Source: Adiantum capillus-veneris (taxonomy: Eukaryota; Streptophyta; Polypodiopsida; Polypodiales; Pteridaceae). Taken from it: DNA of 64,000 nucleotides. Of this stretch, positions 48,317 through 61,400 are shown one piece after another. The position numbers and the translations under genes are program-made. The notes beneath the pieces were generated by a model. It was not told the DNA's origin. It was given only the letters and a program-made list of their open reading frames with translations, and ran no database searches. The first letter of the stretch is position 1. The number at the start of each line of letters is the position of its first letter. The stretch lies in assembly GCA_014529385.2 (NCBI GenBank), contig CM043959.1:92909029-92973028 (forward strand). The letters are read 5' to 3'.

Positions 48317-48465
48317 CTCCCCCTCGAGCTCTGCATGTCGCAGAGTCCAAGCATAGTCGGGAAACGTCGAAGCTTCTCAGCTCCGAGGGCCTTGGTAAAG
48401 ATATTCGCTATCTGCTCCTCTGTGCTGACGTAGACCAAGTCGATGTCGCCCGCCAACACTCGCTC

Positions 48466-49005
48466 TCAAACGTAGTGGTAATGGACCTCTATGTGTTTGG
48501 TCCTGGCATGGAACACTGGGTTCCTAGCCAACTGCATGCTGCTGAGGTTGTCACAATGAATGAAAATCTGCTGGTCCACCTGCACTCCCAAGTCCTCAAG
48601 TAATGTGCGTAGCCAAGCTACCTCGCACGCCGCAACTGCTGCACCTCTGTACTCGGCCTCTGTGCTCGATAAAGCAATTGTAGGCTGCTTTTTTGCTGCT
48701 CCAAGTAACAGCAGCACTCCCAAAAGAGAACATGAAGCCACTCGTAGATCTCCTATCAACAATGCTACCTGCCACAATCTGCTGGTCCACCTGCACTCCC
48801 AAGTCCTCAAGTAATGTGCGTAGCCAAGCTACCTCGCACGCCGCAACTGCTGCACCTCTGTACTCGGCCTCTGTGCTTGATAAAGCAATTGTAGGCTGCT
48901 TTTTTGCTGCTCCAAGTAACAGCAGCACTCCCAAAAGAGAACATGAAGCCACTCGTAGATCTCCTATCAACAATGCTACCTGCCCAATCTGCATCTGTAT
49001 ACCCA
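48466..49005 (-). pseudogene. Copia RNase H with 211-bp tandem duplication
   Basis: Reads TIALSSTEAEYRGAAVAA and related RNase H motifs. The segment 48571-48781 is repeated at 48782-48992 (period 211 bp, one or two differences). Because 211 is not divisible by three, the reading frame is lost and RNase H motifs appear twice in different frames. Confidence 0.85.
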
Positions 49006-49855
49006 TACAATGCTAATGGTGCATCTGCTGCATAGAACAATGCGTAGTCAAGAGTACCTTGCACATACCTAAGTGTGCGTCGTACTCCATCCAAATGTGG
49101 CTTCCTCGGAAGCTGCATGAACTGAATCTCCAAGCCTACTGTGTAGCTCAAGTCTGGCCTTGTGATAGTCAAGTAGATTAGACTACCCACAATCTTCTTG
49201 TACATGTTGACATCCTCAACAACATCACCCTTCTCTGCACTCAGCTTTGCATTCACATCCAAGGGAATAGAAATTGGCTTACAATTAGCCATACCATACT
49301 TTGATAACATGTCCAAAGCATACTGTCTCTGTGACAGCCATACACCCTCTGGAGTCTTGATCACCTCAATGCCAAGAAAGTAGCGCAACTTGCCCAAATC
49401 TTTCATTTCAAACTCCTGTTTGAGAAGACCCTTCACATGGTCAATTTCCATAGCATTGTCACCCACAATAATAAGGTCATCTACATATATGGTAATGACC
49501 ACAATACCCACATCACTCTCACGTACATAGAGTGAATGATCAGCATGAGCTCTCCTAAAACCAATACTGACAAGATACTTGGCAATCCTGTCATACCATA
49601 CTCTAGAGCCCTGCTTCAAACCATACAAAGCTTTGAGAAGTCTGCATACATAATCTGGGTAACCTGGATCGACATAACCAGGTGGCTGATCCATATACAC
49701 TTCCTCTTGCAACTCACCATTCAAGAAGGCATTCTTTACATCCATTTGATGCATAATCCATCCTCTAGATGTAGCCACTGCTATGACAGCTCTCACAGTC
49801 GTCATCTTTGCCACTGGAGCAAAGGTCTCCTCATAGTCTATGCCATACGTTTGTG
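48993..49855 (-). pseudogene. Copia reverse transcriptase
   Basis: The frame contains WIMHQMDVKNAFLNGELQEE, PPGYVDP, LYGLKQ and the catalytic YVDDLIIVG, then SQRQYALDML and GSLIYLTITRPDL. All are hallmarks of copia reverse transcriptase. One base is missing near 49862 relative to the expected LVAKGYAQTYG, separating it from the upstream part. Confidence 0.9.
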
Positions 49856-50590
49856 CATAACCCTTTCGACCAGCCTTGCCTTGTGACGCTCAATGTTACC
49901 ATCAGCCTTATGCTTGGTTTTATACACCCATTTACAGCCAATAGCTTTCTTGCCACTTGGCAATGGCACCAACTCCCATGTGTCGTTTGCTTCCAATGCA
50001 GCCATCTCTTCATTCATTGCATCATCCCAATGCACATTTCCAACTGCATCCTCAAAACATGTGGGCTCCACATCCTGTATCACCTTAGCCATGTAGGCTT
50101 GGTGATGCGCTAGATACCCATCATAAGTCAATTTCTGAACTGGATCTCTGACTCTATTAGATCTACGTGGTCCTGGGTCACTCCTTTACCCTCTAGCATC
50201 TTCTTGTACTTTCCTTACACCAGGTGTCCTGATAGCCGGAATTCCAAATTCCTCATCAAGACTTTGTTCAGAACCATCTGAATCCATGTCTACATGTGAA
50301 AAACCTGATGATGCATCAGCCATAAGATCAACCTTTTCCTTTCCTTTTCGTGATACATTCCCTGTACCTGTTGGTGGAGTAACCTGCGTACGTAGTCTAC
50401 CATTCCATGGTTTCTCGACAGAGCCACGAGAAGAGGACTCTTGTGGTCCACTCAAAACCTGTGACTATGGCCTCACATTTTGTACAACCACATCATCTTT
50501 TACATCATCCCCAATAGTGCCATGTGCATTACTGTACCAGCTGCTCATCTCATCAAAGACTACATCTCTGCTCACTCGTAACTCTCGTGT
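49838..50590 (-). pseudogene. Copia integrase-RT linker region
   Basis: It continues the polyprotein (RELRVSRDVVFDEMSSW ... NDTWELVPLPSGKKAIGCKW) between integrase and reverse transcriptase. In-frame stops: TAG about 50466 and TAA about 50187. A one-base shift near 50590 divides it from the upstream ORF. Confidence 0.82.
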
Positions 50591-52839
50591 ACAGGATTGT
50601 AGCACCTGTACCCCTTTTGTTCAAGGGAATATCCCACAAGAATACATTTCTCTGCTTTAGGATCCAATTTCCTACGCAACTCGTCTAGTACATGCACGTA
50701 AGTTATGCAGCCAAACACTTTCAAGTGTGCCAAATCAGGCTTTGTACCTGTAAACTTTTCCTCAGGTGTTACATCATGCACCGCAGCTGTAGGTGTCATG
50801 TTCATAATGTACACAACTGTATTTACGGCTTCAACCCAGAAATGATGAGGCATGTTCTTCTCATTCATCAATGCACGTGCAACCTCTGCAATGTGCCTGT
50901 TTTTCCTTTCTGCGACCCCATTCTGTTGTGGAGTATATCTGCATGTAAACTGCCTGCGTATACCATGCATTTGCAAAAAATCTGAAAAATCATTGGAGAA
51001 GTACTCTCCCCCTCCATCTGACCTCAATGTCTTGATTTGCATATCTGTCTCCTTCTCAATCATGACTTTGAAGTCTTGAAAGTGACCAAACACATCACTT
51101 TTGTTACGCATGAAGTAGACCCATACTTTCCTTGTATGGTCATCAATGAAAAAGACATAATACCTGCAACCATGTATACTTGCAGTATCGGTTGGACCCC
51201 AAACATCTGTGTGCACCACCTCAAGTGGCTTTTTACATACATTGCGCTCATGTGGAAATGAGCCCTTTGACTGTTTTCCAAACTGGAATGCTGCACACAC
51301 TTTATGCATACCATCCACCTTGAATTTGGGCAACCCTTTTACAATCTGTTTTGATTGCATGCTGCGCAATCTCTGCTCATTGACATGGCCAATGCGTTTG
51401 TGCCAAATGTCAACATCAGCCACAACACCTGTGCCCTGTGCAAATAATGCAGCTTTTACCTCAGGCATGTCTACATTCAGCGTAAACATTCTGCCCACAC
51501 ATTTTCCCTCTATGATCAGCTTACAGCCATTCTGGAAATCTTCTACATAACAGCCATTTGGATTGAAGCGAACCTGCAAACCCTGCTCAACCATTTGTCC
51601 AACAGAAACAAGATTCTTTGTAATGTTTGGGACATGAAGTACATCTGCTAAGTACTTTGATTTCCCACTCTTTGTATTTAGAGGTATGTCCCCTACATGA
51701 GCAATGGGGTGAGCTGTGTCATCTCCTGTCTGCACATAGCCTGACACATCTGGTTTGCGCATATCTCTAAACCACTCTCCACGAGACGTCATGTGATTAG
51801 AGGCACCTGAATCCACATACCAAACATCATCTTGGGTGGAATTCTCTGCAGTCATTGTATTCATTACATGCTGCATAACAAACATGCGCTCGTTTTTGCT
51901 GTCATCTGCATCTTTGCTAGTAGATGCATAGTTGCCCTGTTCTCTCTTTCTACTTGCTTTTCCCTTTGGACAGTCACGTGACATGTGACCTCTTTCACCA
52001 CAAGTCCAACATTCTCTACTATCTGGAGTATGTTGCTGCGTGCTTGATCCTGCACCACGATCTCTTTGACTCCCCCTGCCTTGAGACCGGTTTCCCCTGC
52101 CACCTGTATTGTTTTGATTTGATTGCCATTCTAGAAATTGGCCCCTGCAACCCCTTGGGCCTCGACCACGACCTCTACCTCTACCTCTGTTGGAGTTAGA
52201 ATAGAAGGCCTGTTCAGAATTATTTCTGCCATGAGAAGAAGATGTGTCAAGGTTCTTCTCCTCAAGAATAAGCATAGAAATCAAATCTTGGAACACGGGG
52301 ATGTCGTCTCTTGTATTCATGAAAGACCTGAAATGTACATACTCATCTCCTAGACCATCCAAGCATGCACGGACAATGTCATCATCTTCCACTAAGACTT
52401 TAATAGATCCAAGAGCCTCAATGATACTCTTGATCTTCAAGGCATAATCATTGATTGAGAGGTTGTTCCTCTTAACCTGATTTAGCTCCGACTTTAGTTG
52501 AAGCTTCCTGGACTTGGTGTTCACCTCGAACACTCTGCCTAAGTTTCTCCATGCAATGGCGGGGGTTTCAGCATCCTGTAGATAGCCCATCATGCCATCT
52601 GTGATGCTCATAGAAAGCCAATACATCACTTTGCTCTGGCCTTGTTGCCAGTCCCTCAAAGCTTTCCTTTGTTTTGCTGTAGCATTTGCCTCGGGAATCT
52701 CTGGTTCCTTTTCATTGTCTCCTTCTACATAGTCCCAATAACCTTTTCCTTTTAGGAAATTTTTTATTCTGAACTTCCATGCAGGGTAGTTATTTTTCTC
52801 AAGCTTCTCAGTAACAATCTGACTGAAACCGTCAGACAT
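50572..52839 (-). CDS. Copia gag-protease-integrase ORF
   Basis: Starting at MSDGFSQIV (52839; an upstream Met at 52875 is less likely). Gag of the UBN2 type occupies about residues 1-260, with a Gly/Arg-rich stretch, then zinc knuckle CWTCGERGHMSRDC near 275. Aspartic protease WYVDSGASNHMTS lies near 340, pre-integrase DIWHKRIGHVNEQRL near 480. The integrase core has Asp in HTDVWGPTD, Asp in LRSDGGGEY and Glu in NGVAERKNR. The frame ends by frameshift at 50572 after YNPVHESYE rather than at a natural stop. Confidence 0.9.
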   Translation of the reverse strand: MSDGFSQIVTEKLEKNNYPAWKFRIKNFLKGKGYWDYVEGDNEKEPEIPEANATAKQRKALRDWQQGQSKVMYWLSMSITDGMMGYLQDAETPAIAWRNLGRVFEVNTKSRKLQLKSELNQVKRNNLSINDYALKIKSIIEALGSIKVLVEDDDIVRACLDGLGDEYVHFRSFMNTRDDIPVFQDLISMLILEEKNLDTSSSHGRNNSEQAFYSNSNRGRGRGRGRGPRGCRGQFLEWQSNQNNTGGRGNRSQGRGSQRDRGAGSSTQQHTPDSRECWTCGERGHMSRDCPKGKASRKREQGNYASTSKDADDSKNERMFVMQHVMNTMTAENSTQDDVWYVDSGASNHMTSRGEWFRDMRKPDVSGYVQTGDDTAHPIAHVGDIPLNTKSGKSKYLADVLHVPNITKNLVSVGQMVEQGLQVRFNPNGCYVEDFQNGCKLIIEGKCVGRMFTLNVDMPEVKAALFAQGTGVVADVDIWHKRIGHVNEQRLRSMQSKQIVKGLPKFKVDGMHKVCAAFQFGKQSKGSFPHERNVCKKPLEVVHTDVWGPTDTASIHGCRYYVFFIDDHTRKVWVYFMRNKSDVFGHFQDFKVMIEKETDMQIKTLRSDGGGEYFSNDFSDFLQMHGIRRQFTCRYTPQQNGVAERKNRHIAEVARALMNEKNMPHHFWVEAVNTVVYIMNMTPTAAVHDVTPEEKFTGTKPDLAHLKVFGCITYVHVLDELRRKLDPKAEKCILVGYSLEQKGYRCYNPVHESYE

Positions 52840-53091
52840 CTTGAAGCAGTAAGACAAAATAGCTGCAATCTGCAAAAATCTGCAAATCTGCTGTACCTGC
52901 TATCGTGGTACCTGTAACGCTTTCTACACTCAACGAGTGTCCACAATCAAGCGTACATACAACCACTTTACTTGTACAGTAAATCTCTGTATACTGCACT
53001 TTGGAGGCCTGTTCAGAAACTTGTGCGAACGAAGGGGTTGTGATGCTCTTGCTCTCTTAGCCTCTCTTGCCTGCACCAGGCTCTGATACCA
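52840..53091 (-). other. Copia leader and primer binding site
   Basis: Non-coding leader. GGCTCTGATACCA at 53079-53091 is the complement of the Met-tRNA primer site and directly abuts the right LTR. Confidence 0.85.
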
Positions 53092-53413
53092 TGTAAAGAA
53101 TGAGGATGTAAAAGAGCTACACAAGACAAGCACAAAGCACACAGAGATGGAAAGCTTCTTCTTCTTCTTTACAGAAAAGAGAGTACAAAATGACTAAGTG
53201 CTAAAGCTAAAAAGTAGCACATATGTACATGCGATCACTAAGTGTGAACTCGCTAGAAGCGTACTAGGCTGGCACTATAAGTGTAGTCCAACTGTAGAAT
53301 CACTGGCAAAGATCCTCCGTGTCGGTCACCTAACGCGCCAGTGAAAAAATGCCGTAAGCGGCCAAGACCCGTAGTGGATGCCAACTCAAGGTGTAGAGCT
53401 CGACATCTCAACA
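53092..53413 (-). repeat. 5' LTR of copia element (right)
   Basis: + strand TGTAAAGAATG ... TCTCAACA, followed by ATTTT (53414-53418), the intact target copy. Confidence 0.88.
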
Positions 53414-54729
53414 ATTTTGTATATGGGCGGTTTACATTCAAGGGCCGATACTTGTCCAAGCTATTATCGCCAGTAGCATGAGTGGATTTGTCTCAAGATT
53501 CACCACTTTTACACTCTATGTCATTATATTAGGAATATGTGGGTGTTAAGGTCCACCACTTGTCCAACCTATAAGTCTATATCTTAAAGGTTATTGTTTC
53601 TTACAGCTTCGAGTAGCCATGATAGGTTTTACATGGGGGTTTGGTTCCAAGCTCCACCACTTGTCCAAGCTAACTCTATTGAAACAGAGAGAGAAGCAAA
53701 GGTCCACCACTTGTCCAAGCTAGGGTCCATTGAAACATGGAGAGAAGGATGCTCCACCATTTGTCAAAGATAGGCTCCATTGAAACATGAAGAGAAGCAA
53801 TGTGCACCATGTCTCCAAGATGCTAGGCTCCATCTAAATACCTTAAACCCACCATATTTTGTACATGGTGGGTTTACATTCAAGGTCCACCACTTGTCCA
53901 ACCTATAAGTCTATATCTTAAAGGTTTTTCTTTCTTACCACTTGGAGTGACCATGATAGGTTTTATATGGGAGTTTGGTTCCAAGCTCCACCACTTGTCC
54001 AAGCTAACTCTAGTGAAACGGAGAGAGAAGCAAAGTTCCACCACTTGTCCAAGATAGGGTCCATTGAAACATGGAGAGAAGGATGCTCCACCATTTGTCC
54101 AAGATAGGCTCCATTAAAACATGACGAGAAGCAAGCGGCCCCATGTCTCCAAGATGCTAGGCTTCATCGAAAAACATTAAACCCATGATATGTCATAGAT
54201 AAGGGGTTTACATTCAAGGTCCAACACTTGTCGAAGCTATTATTGGTAGTAGCCTGAGTGGTTTGGTTTCAAGATTCAATACGTTTCCACTCTATGTCAT
54301 TATATTAAGAATATGTGGGTATTAAGGTCCACCACTTGTACAACCTATAAGTCTACATCTTAAAGGCTATTGTTTCTTACCACTTGGAGTGACCATGATA
54401 GGTTTTACATGGGGGTTTGGTTCCAAGGTCCACCACTTGTCCAAGCAAACTCTATTGAATCATAGAGAGAAGCAAAGGTCCACCACTTGTCCAAGCTAGG
54501 GTCCATTGAAACATGGAGAGAAGGATGCTCCACCATTTGTCCAAGATAGGCTCCATCGAAAAATGAAGAGAAGCAAGCTGCACCATGTCTCCAAGATACT
54601 AGGCTTCATCGAAATACCTTCAACCCAGGATATTTTGTACATGGGCGGTTTACATTCAAGGGACGATAATTGTTCAAGCTATTATCGCTAGTAGCATGAG
54701 TGGATTTGTCTCAAGATTCACCACTTTTC
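53414..54729. repeat. Satellite block D, middle part
   Basis: Continues the unit interrupted at 47995. With the copia element removed, the distance between unit markers (47755 to 53620) is about 441 bp, in register with the supra-unit order. Confidence 0.9.
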
Positions 54730-54813
54730 TGTTAGGAAATAAGACGTAGCTAAATAGATAATTGAGTAGATTACTTAATGGAGAAAGACAGATTTACATA
54801 CACGAGATTATAG

Positions 54814-54852
<39 letters not shown>

Positions 54853-55478
54853 CACGATATACGTGGTTCACCCAATGTGAGCTATGTCCACGGGAACGCA
54901 GCCACTCAATGGCTTTAGTACTTCAAAACAAGAAGTAATTTACAAAGGGATTATACCCTTAATGGAGCTCCGGCCTTGCTTCACTCTCACCACCTCACAC
55001 TCACCTTGTTGCATCAACTTCACACTATGAAATGTGTGTAGAAATGGCCTCCTTTTATAGGCCAGAAGGGCTACCCTCTCTTATGAGAGACAGCCATGTG
55101 TAGCCGCCCTTGTGCGAATAAGTCCAAATCGGACCCTCCAATACGCCCATGTGTGGCCGCCCTTGAGAAGACAAGTCCGCTTTTGAATTCGGCCACCGGC
55201 TACCGGCCATTGACTTTCGACCACCGGCCATCGGCCATTGACTACCGGCCACCGGCCAACCGACCGGTTGTTTTCCGACCACTTTCCCGCCGCCGTCCGG
55301 ACATAATATTCCGGCGAAAAAGAATATTCTGGCGAAAAAAAAAGTCTCGGGGGCCTCCGCCCCCGAGGCCTTTAAAGTTTCCTTCACGCACGATGGCTTC
55401 TCCTCATAATGGGGGCCTTACAAATGTGCGCTTTTACCACAGAATATTACAAGGGTAAATCAGGCTCCATACTTCACA
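54730..55478 (+). mobile_element. Solo LTR, 749 bp
   Basis: It starts TGTTAGGAAATAAG, ends ACTTCACA, and is flanked by TTTTC on both sides (54725-54729, 55479-55483). Removal restores the satellite CACCACTTTTCCACTC. It contains a (GA)n run (about 54819-54848), a TACGTGGTTCACCCAA segment typical of plant copia LTRs, and a tandem ACCGGCCA-rich stretch (about 55190-55270). No internal domain remains; orientation is not proven. Confidence 0.82.
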
Positions 55479-58400
55479 TTTTCCACTCTATGTCATTATA
55501 TTAAGAATATGTGGGTGTTAAGGTCCACCACTTGTCCAACCTATAAGTCTATATCTTAAAGGTTATTTTTTCTTACCACTTGGAGTAACCATGATAGGTT
55601 TTACATGGGGGTTTGGTTCCAAGCTCCACCACTTGTCCAAGCTAACTCTATTGAAACAGAGAGAGAAGCAAAGGTCCACCACTTGTCCAAGCTAGGGTCC
55701 ATTGAAACATGGAGAGAAGGATGCTCCACGATTTGTCCAAGATAGGCTCCATTGAAACATGATGAGAAGCAAGCTACACCATGTCTCCAAGATGCTAGGC
55801 TCCATCGAAAAACATTAAACCCATGATATGTCGTAGATGAGGGGTTTACATTCAAGGTTCAACACTTGTCCAAGCTATTATTGGTAGTAGCCTGAGTGGT
55901 TTGGTCTCAAGATTCACCACTTTTCCACTCTATGTCCTTATATTAAAAATATGTGGGTGTTAAGGTCCACCAGTTGTACAACCTATAAGGCTACATCTTA
56001 AAGGTTATTCTTTCTTACCACTTGGAGTGACCATGATAGGTTTTACATGGGGGTTTGGTTTTAAGTTCCACCACTTGTCCAAGCTAACTCTATTGAGTTA
56101 TAGAGAGCCCACCACTTGTCTAAGCTAGGCTCCATTGAAACATGGAGAGAAGGATGCTCCATCATTTCTCGAAGCTAACTCTATTGAAACATGGGGGGTT
56201 TACGTTCAAGGTCCACCACTTGTCCAAGCTATTACCGCTAGTAGCATGAGTGGTTTTGTCTCAAGATTCACCACTTTATCAATCTATGTCATTATATTAA
56301 GGATATCTGGGTGTTAAGGTCCACCACTTGTCTAACCTATAAGGCTATATCTTAAAGGTTATTTTTTCTTAAGACTTGGATTGACCATGATAGGTTTTAC
56401 ATTGGGGTTTAGTTCCAAGGTCCACCACTTGTCCAAGCTAACTCTATTCAAACCTAGAGAGAAACAAAGGTCCACTACTTGTCCAAGCTAGGCTCCATTG
56501 AAAGATGGAGAGAACGATGCTCCACCATTTGTTGAAGCTAAGTCTATTGAAACATGGGGGGTTTACGTTCAAGTTCCACCACTTGTCCAAGCTATTATCG
56601 CTAGTAGCATGAGTGGTTTTGTCTCAAGATTCACCACTTTTTCACTCTATGTCATTATACTAAGAATATTTGGGTGTTAAGGTCCACCACTTGTCCAACA
56701 GATAAGCCTATATTTTAAAGGTTATTCTTTCTCACCACTTGGAGTGACCATGATAGGTTTTACATGGGGGTTTGAGTTCCAAGGTCCACCCCTTGTCCAA
56801 GCAAACTCTATTGAATCATAGAGAGAAGCAAAGGTCCACCACTTGTCCAAGCTAGGATCCATTGAAACATGGAGAGAAGGATGCTCCATCATTTGTCCAA
56901 GATAGGCTCCATCGAAAAATGAAGAGAAGCAAGCTGCACCATGTCTCCAAGATGCTAGGTTTCATCGAAATACCCTAAACCCAGAATATTTTGTACATGG
57001 GCGGTTTACATTCAAGGGCCAATACTTGTCCAAGCTATTATCGCTAGTGGCATGAGTAGATGTTTCTCAAGAATCACCACTTTTCCACTCTATGTCATTA
57101 TATTAAGAATATGTGGGTGTTAAGGTCCACCACTTGTCCACCTATAAGTCTATATCTTAAAGGTTATTCTTTCTTACCACTTGGAGTAACCATGATAGGC
57201 TTTACATGGGGGTTTGGTTCCAAGCTCCACCACTTGTCCAAGCTAACTCTATTGAAACAGAGAGAGAAGCAAAGGTCCACCACTTGTCCAAGGTAGGGTC
57301 CATTGAAACATGGAGAGAAGGATGCTCCACCATTTGTCCAAGATAGGCTCCATTGAAACATGAATAGAAGCAATGTACACCATGTCTCCAAGATGCTAGG
57401 CTCCATCTAAATACCTTTAACCCACCATATTTTGTAGATGGGGGGTTTACATTCAAGGTCCACCACTTGTCCAACCTATAAGTCTATATCTTAAAAGTTA
57501 TATTTTCTTACCACATGGAGTGACCATGATAGGTTTTATATGGGGGTTTGGTTCCAAGCTTCACCACTTGTCCAAGCTAACTCTATTGAAACAGAGAGAG
57601 AAGCAAAGGTCCACCACTTGTCCAAGCTAGGGTCCATTGAAACATGGAGAGAAAGATGCTCCACCATTTGTCCAAGATAGGCTCCATTGAAACATGACGA
57701 GAAGCAAGCTGCACCATGTCTCCAAGATGCTAGGCTCCATCGAAAAACATTAAACCCATTATATGTCGTAGATGAGGGGTTTACATTCAAGGTCCAACAC
57801 TTGTCCAAGCTATTATTGGTAGTAGCCTGAGTGGTTTGGTCTCAAGATTCACCACTTTTACACTCTATGTCATTATATTAAGAATATGTGGGTGTTAAGG
57901 TCCACCACTTGTACAACCTATAAGGCTACATCTTAAAGGTTATTGTTTCTTACCACTTGGAGTGACCATGATAGGTTTTACATGGGGGTTTGGTTTCAAG
58001 TTCCACCACTTGTCCAAGCTAACTCTATTGAAATATAGAGAGAAGCAAAGTTCCACCACTTGTCTAAGCTAAGCTCCATTGAAACATGGAGAGAAGGATG
58101 CTTCGTCATTTCTTGAAGCTATCTCTATTGAAACATGGGGGGTTTACGTTCAAGGTCCACCACTTGTGCAAGCTATTACCGCTAGTAGCATGAGTGGTTC
58201 TGTCTCAAGATTCACCACGTTCTCACTCTATGTCATTATATTAAGGATATCTGGGTGTTACGGTCCACCACTTGTCCAACCTATAAGGCTATATCTTAAA
58301 GGTTATTCTTTCTCACGACTTGGAGTGACCATGATAGGTTTTACATTGGGGTTTGGTTCCAAGGTCCACTACTTGTCCAAGCTATCTCTATTGAAACCTA

Positions 58401-61400
58401 GAGAGAAACAAAGGTTCACTTCTTGTCCAAGCTAGGCTTCATTGAAAGATGGAGAGAACGATGCTCCACCATTTGTCGAAGCTAAGTCTATTGAAACATG
58501 GTGGGTTTACGTTCAAGTTCCACCACTTGTCCAAGCTATTATTGCTAGTAGCATGAAGTTTTTTCTCTCAAGATTCACCACTTTTTCACTGTATGTCATT
58601 ATATTAAGAATATTTGGGTGTTAAGGTCCACCACTTATCCAACCTATAAGGCTATATTTTAAAGGTTATTCTTTCTCACCACTTGGAGTGACCATGATAG
58701 GTTTTACATGGGGGTTTAAGTTCCAAGGTCCACCACTTATCCAAGCAAACTCTATTGAATTATAGAGAGAAGCATAGGTCCACCACTTGTCCAAGCTAGG
58801 GTCCATTGAAACATGGAGAGAAGGATGCTCCACCATTTGTCCAAGATAGGCTCCATGGAAAAATGAAGAGAAGCAAGCTGCACCATGCCTCCAAGATGCT
58901 AGGCTTCATCAAAATACCTTAAACCCAGGATATTTTGTACAGGGGCGGTTTACATTCAAGGGCCGATACTTGTCCAAGCTATTATCGCTAGTAGCATGAG
59001 TGGATTTGTCTTAAGATTCACCACCTTTCCACTCTATGTCATTATATTAAGAATATGTGGGTGTTAAGGTCCACCACTTGTCCAACCTATAAGTCTATAT
59101 CTTAAAGGTTATTCTTTCCTACCACTTGGAGTAACCATGATAGGTTTTACATGGGGGTTTGGTTCCAAGCTCCACCACTTGTCCAAGCTAACTCTATTGA
59201 AACAGAGAGAGAAGCAAAGGTCCACCACTTGTCCAAGCTAGGGTCCATTGAAACATGGATAGAAGGATGCTCCACAATTTGTCCAAGATAGACTCCATTA
59301 AAACATGAAGAGAACCAATCTGCACCATGTCTCCAAGATGCTATGCTCCATCTAAATACCTTAAACCCACCATATTTCGTAGATGGGGGGTTTACATTCA
59401 AGGTCCACCACTTGTCCTACCTATAAGTCTATATCTTAAAGGTTATTCTTTCTTACCACTAGGAGTGACCATGATAGGTTTTATATGGGGGTTTGGTTCC
59501 AAGCTCCACCACTTGTCTAAGCTAACTGTATTGAAACAGAGAGAGAAGCAAAGGTCCACCACTTGTGCAAGCTAGTGTCCATTGAAACATGGAGAGAAGG
59601 ATGCTCCACCATTTGTCCAAGATAGGCTCCATTGAAACATGACGAGAAGCAAGCTACACCATGTCTCCAAGATGCTAGGATCCATCGAAAAACATTAAAC
59701 CCATGATATGTCGTCGATGAGGGGTTTACATTCAAGGTCCAACACTTGTCCTAGCTATTATTGGTAGTAGCCTGAGTGGTTTGGTTTCAAGATTCACCAC
59801 TTTTCCACTCTATGTCATTATATTAAGAATATGTGGGTATTAAGGTCCGCCACTTGTACAACCTATAAGGCTACATCTTAAAGGTTATTCTTTCTTACCA
59901 CTTGGAGTGACCATGATAGGTTTTACATGGGGGTTTGGTTCCAAGGTCCACCACTTGTCCAAGCTAACTCTATTGAATCATAGAGAGAAGCAAAGGTCCA
60001 CCACTTGTCCAAGCTAGGCTCCATTGAAACATGGAGAGAAGGATGTTCCACCCTTTGTCGAAGCTAACTCTATTGAGACATGGGGGGTTTGCGTTCAAGG
60101 TCCACAACTATCAAAGGTATTACCGCTAGTAGCATGAGTGGTTTTGTCTCAAGATTCACCACTTTTTCACTCTATGTCATTATGTTAAGAATATTTGGGT
60201 GTTAAGGTCCACCACTTGTCCAACCTATAAGACTATATCTTAAAGGTTATTCTTTCTCACGACTGGAGTGACCATGATAGGTTTTACATTGGGGTTTGGT
60301 TCCAAGGTCCAGCACTTGTCCAAGCTAACTCTATTGAAACATAGAGAGAAGCAAAGGTCCACCACTTGTCCAAGCTAGGGTCCATTGAAACATGGAGAGA
60401 AGGATTCTCCACCATTTGTCCAACATAGGCTCCATTGAAACATGAAGAGAAGCAAGGTGCACCATGTCTCCAAGATGCTAGGCTCCATCTAAATACCTTA
60501 AACCACCATATTTCGCACATGGGGGGTTCACATTCAAGGTCCACCACTTGTCCAACCTATAAGTCTATATCTTAAAGGTTATTCTTTCTTACCACTTGGA
60601 GTGACCATGATAGGTTTTATATGAGGGTTTGGTTCCAAGCTCCACCACTTGTCCAAGCTAACTCTACTGAAACAGAGAGAGAAGCAAAGGTCCACCACTT
60701 GTTCAAGCTAGGGTCCATTGAAACATGGAGAGAAGGATGCTCCACCATTTGTCCAAGATAGGCTCCATTGAAACATGACGAGAAGAAAGCTGCACCATGT
60801 CTCCAAGATGCTAGGCTCCATCGAAAAACATTAAACCCATGATATGTCGTAGATGAGGGATTTACATTCAAGGTCCAACAGTTGTCCAAGCTATTATTGG
60901 TAGTAGCCTAAGTGGTTTGGTCTCAAGAGTCACCACTTTTGCACTCTATGTCATTATATTAAGAATATGTGGGTGTTAAGGTCCACCAGTTGTACAACCT
61001 ATAAGGCTACATCTTAAAGGTTATTCTTTCTTACCACTTGGAGTGACCATGATAGGTTTTACATGGGGGCTTGGTTTTAAGTTCCACCACTTGTCCAAGC
61101 TAACTCTATTGAGTTATAGAGAGTCCACCACTTGTCTAAGCTAGGCTCCATTGAAACATGGAGAGAAGGATGCTCCATCATTTCTCGAAGCTAACTCTAT
61201 TGAAACATGGGGGGTTTACGTTCAAGGTCCACCACTTGTCCAAGCTATTACCGCTAGTAGCATGAGTGGTTTTGTCTCAAGATTCACCACTTTATCACTC
61301 TATGTCATTATATTAAGGATATCTGGGTGTTAAAGTCCTTACCTTGTCCAACCTATAAGGCTATATCTTAAAGGTTATTCTTTCTCACGACTTGGAGTGA

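Larger units (their letters stand above)
47996..53413 (-). mobile_element. Ty1/copia element in the satellite, defective
   Basis: LTRs of 321 bp (47996-48316) and 322 bp (53092-53413) differ at roughly ten positions, so it is older than the gypsy insertion. Orientation is minus: primer site next to the right LTR, polypurine complement CTCCCCCT (48317-48324) next to the left. Target duplication TTTTT/ATTTT has one mismatch, and removal restores the satellite CAGGATATTTTGTACATGG. The interior encodes gag-protease-integrase then reverse transcriptase-RNase H, the copia order, broken by frameshifts, stops and an internal duplication. Confidence 0.92.

Noticed and set aside
48238..49016. Plus-strand ORFs in the copia region
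   Set aside because: Antisense to RNase H motifs that are clear on the minus strand.
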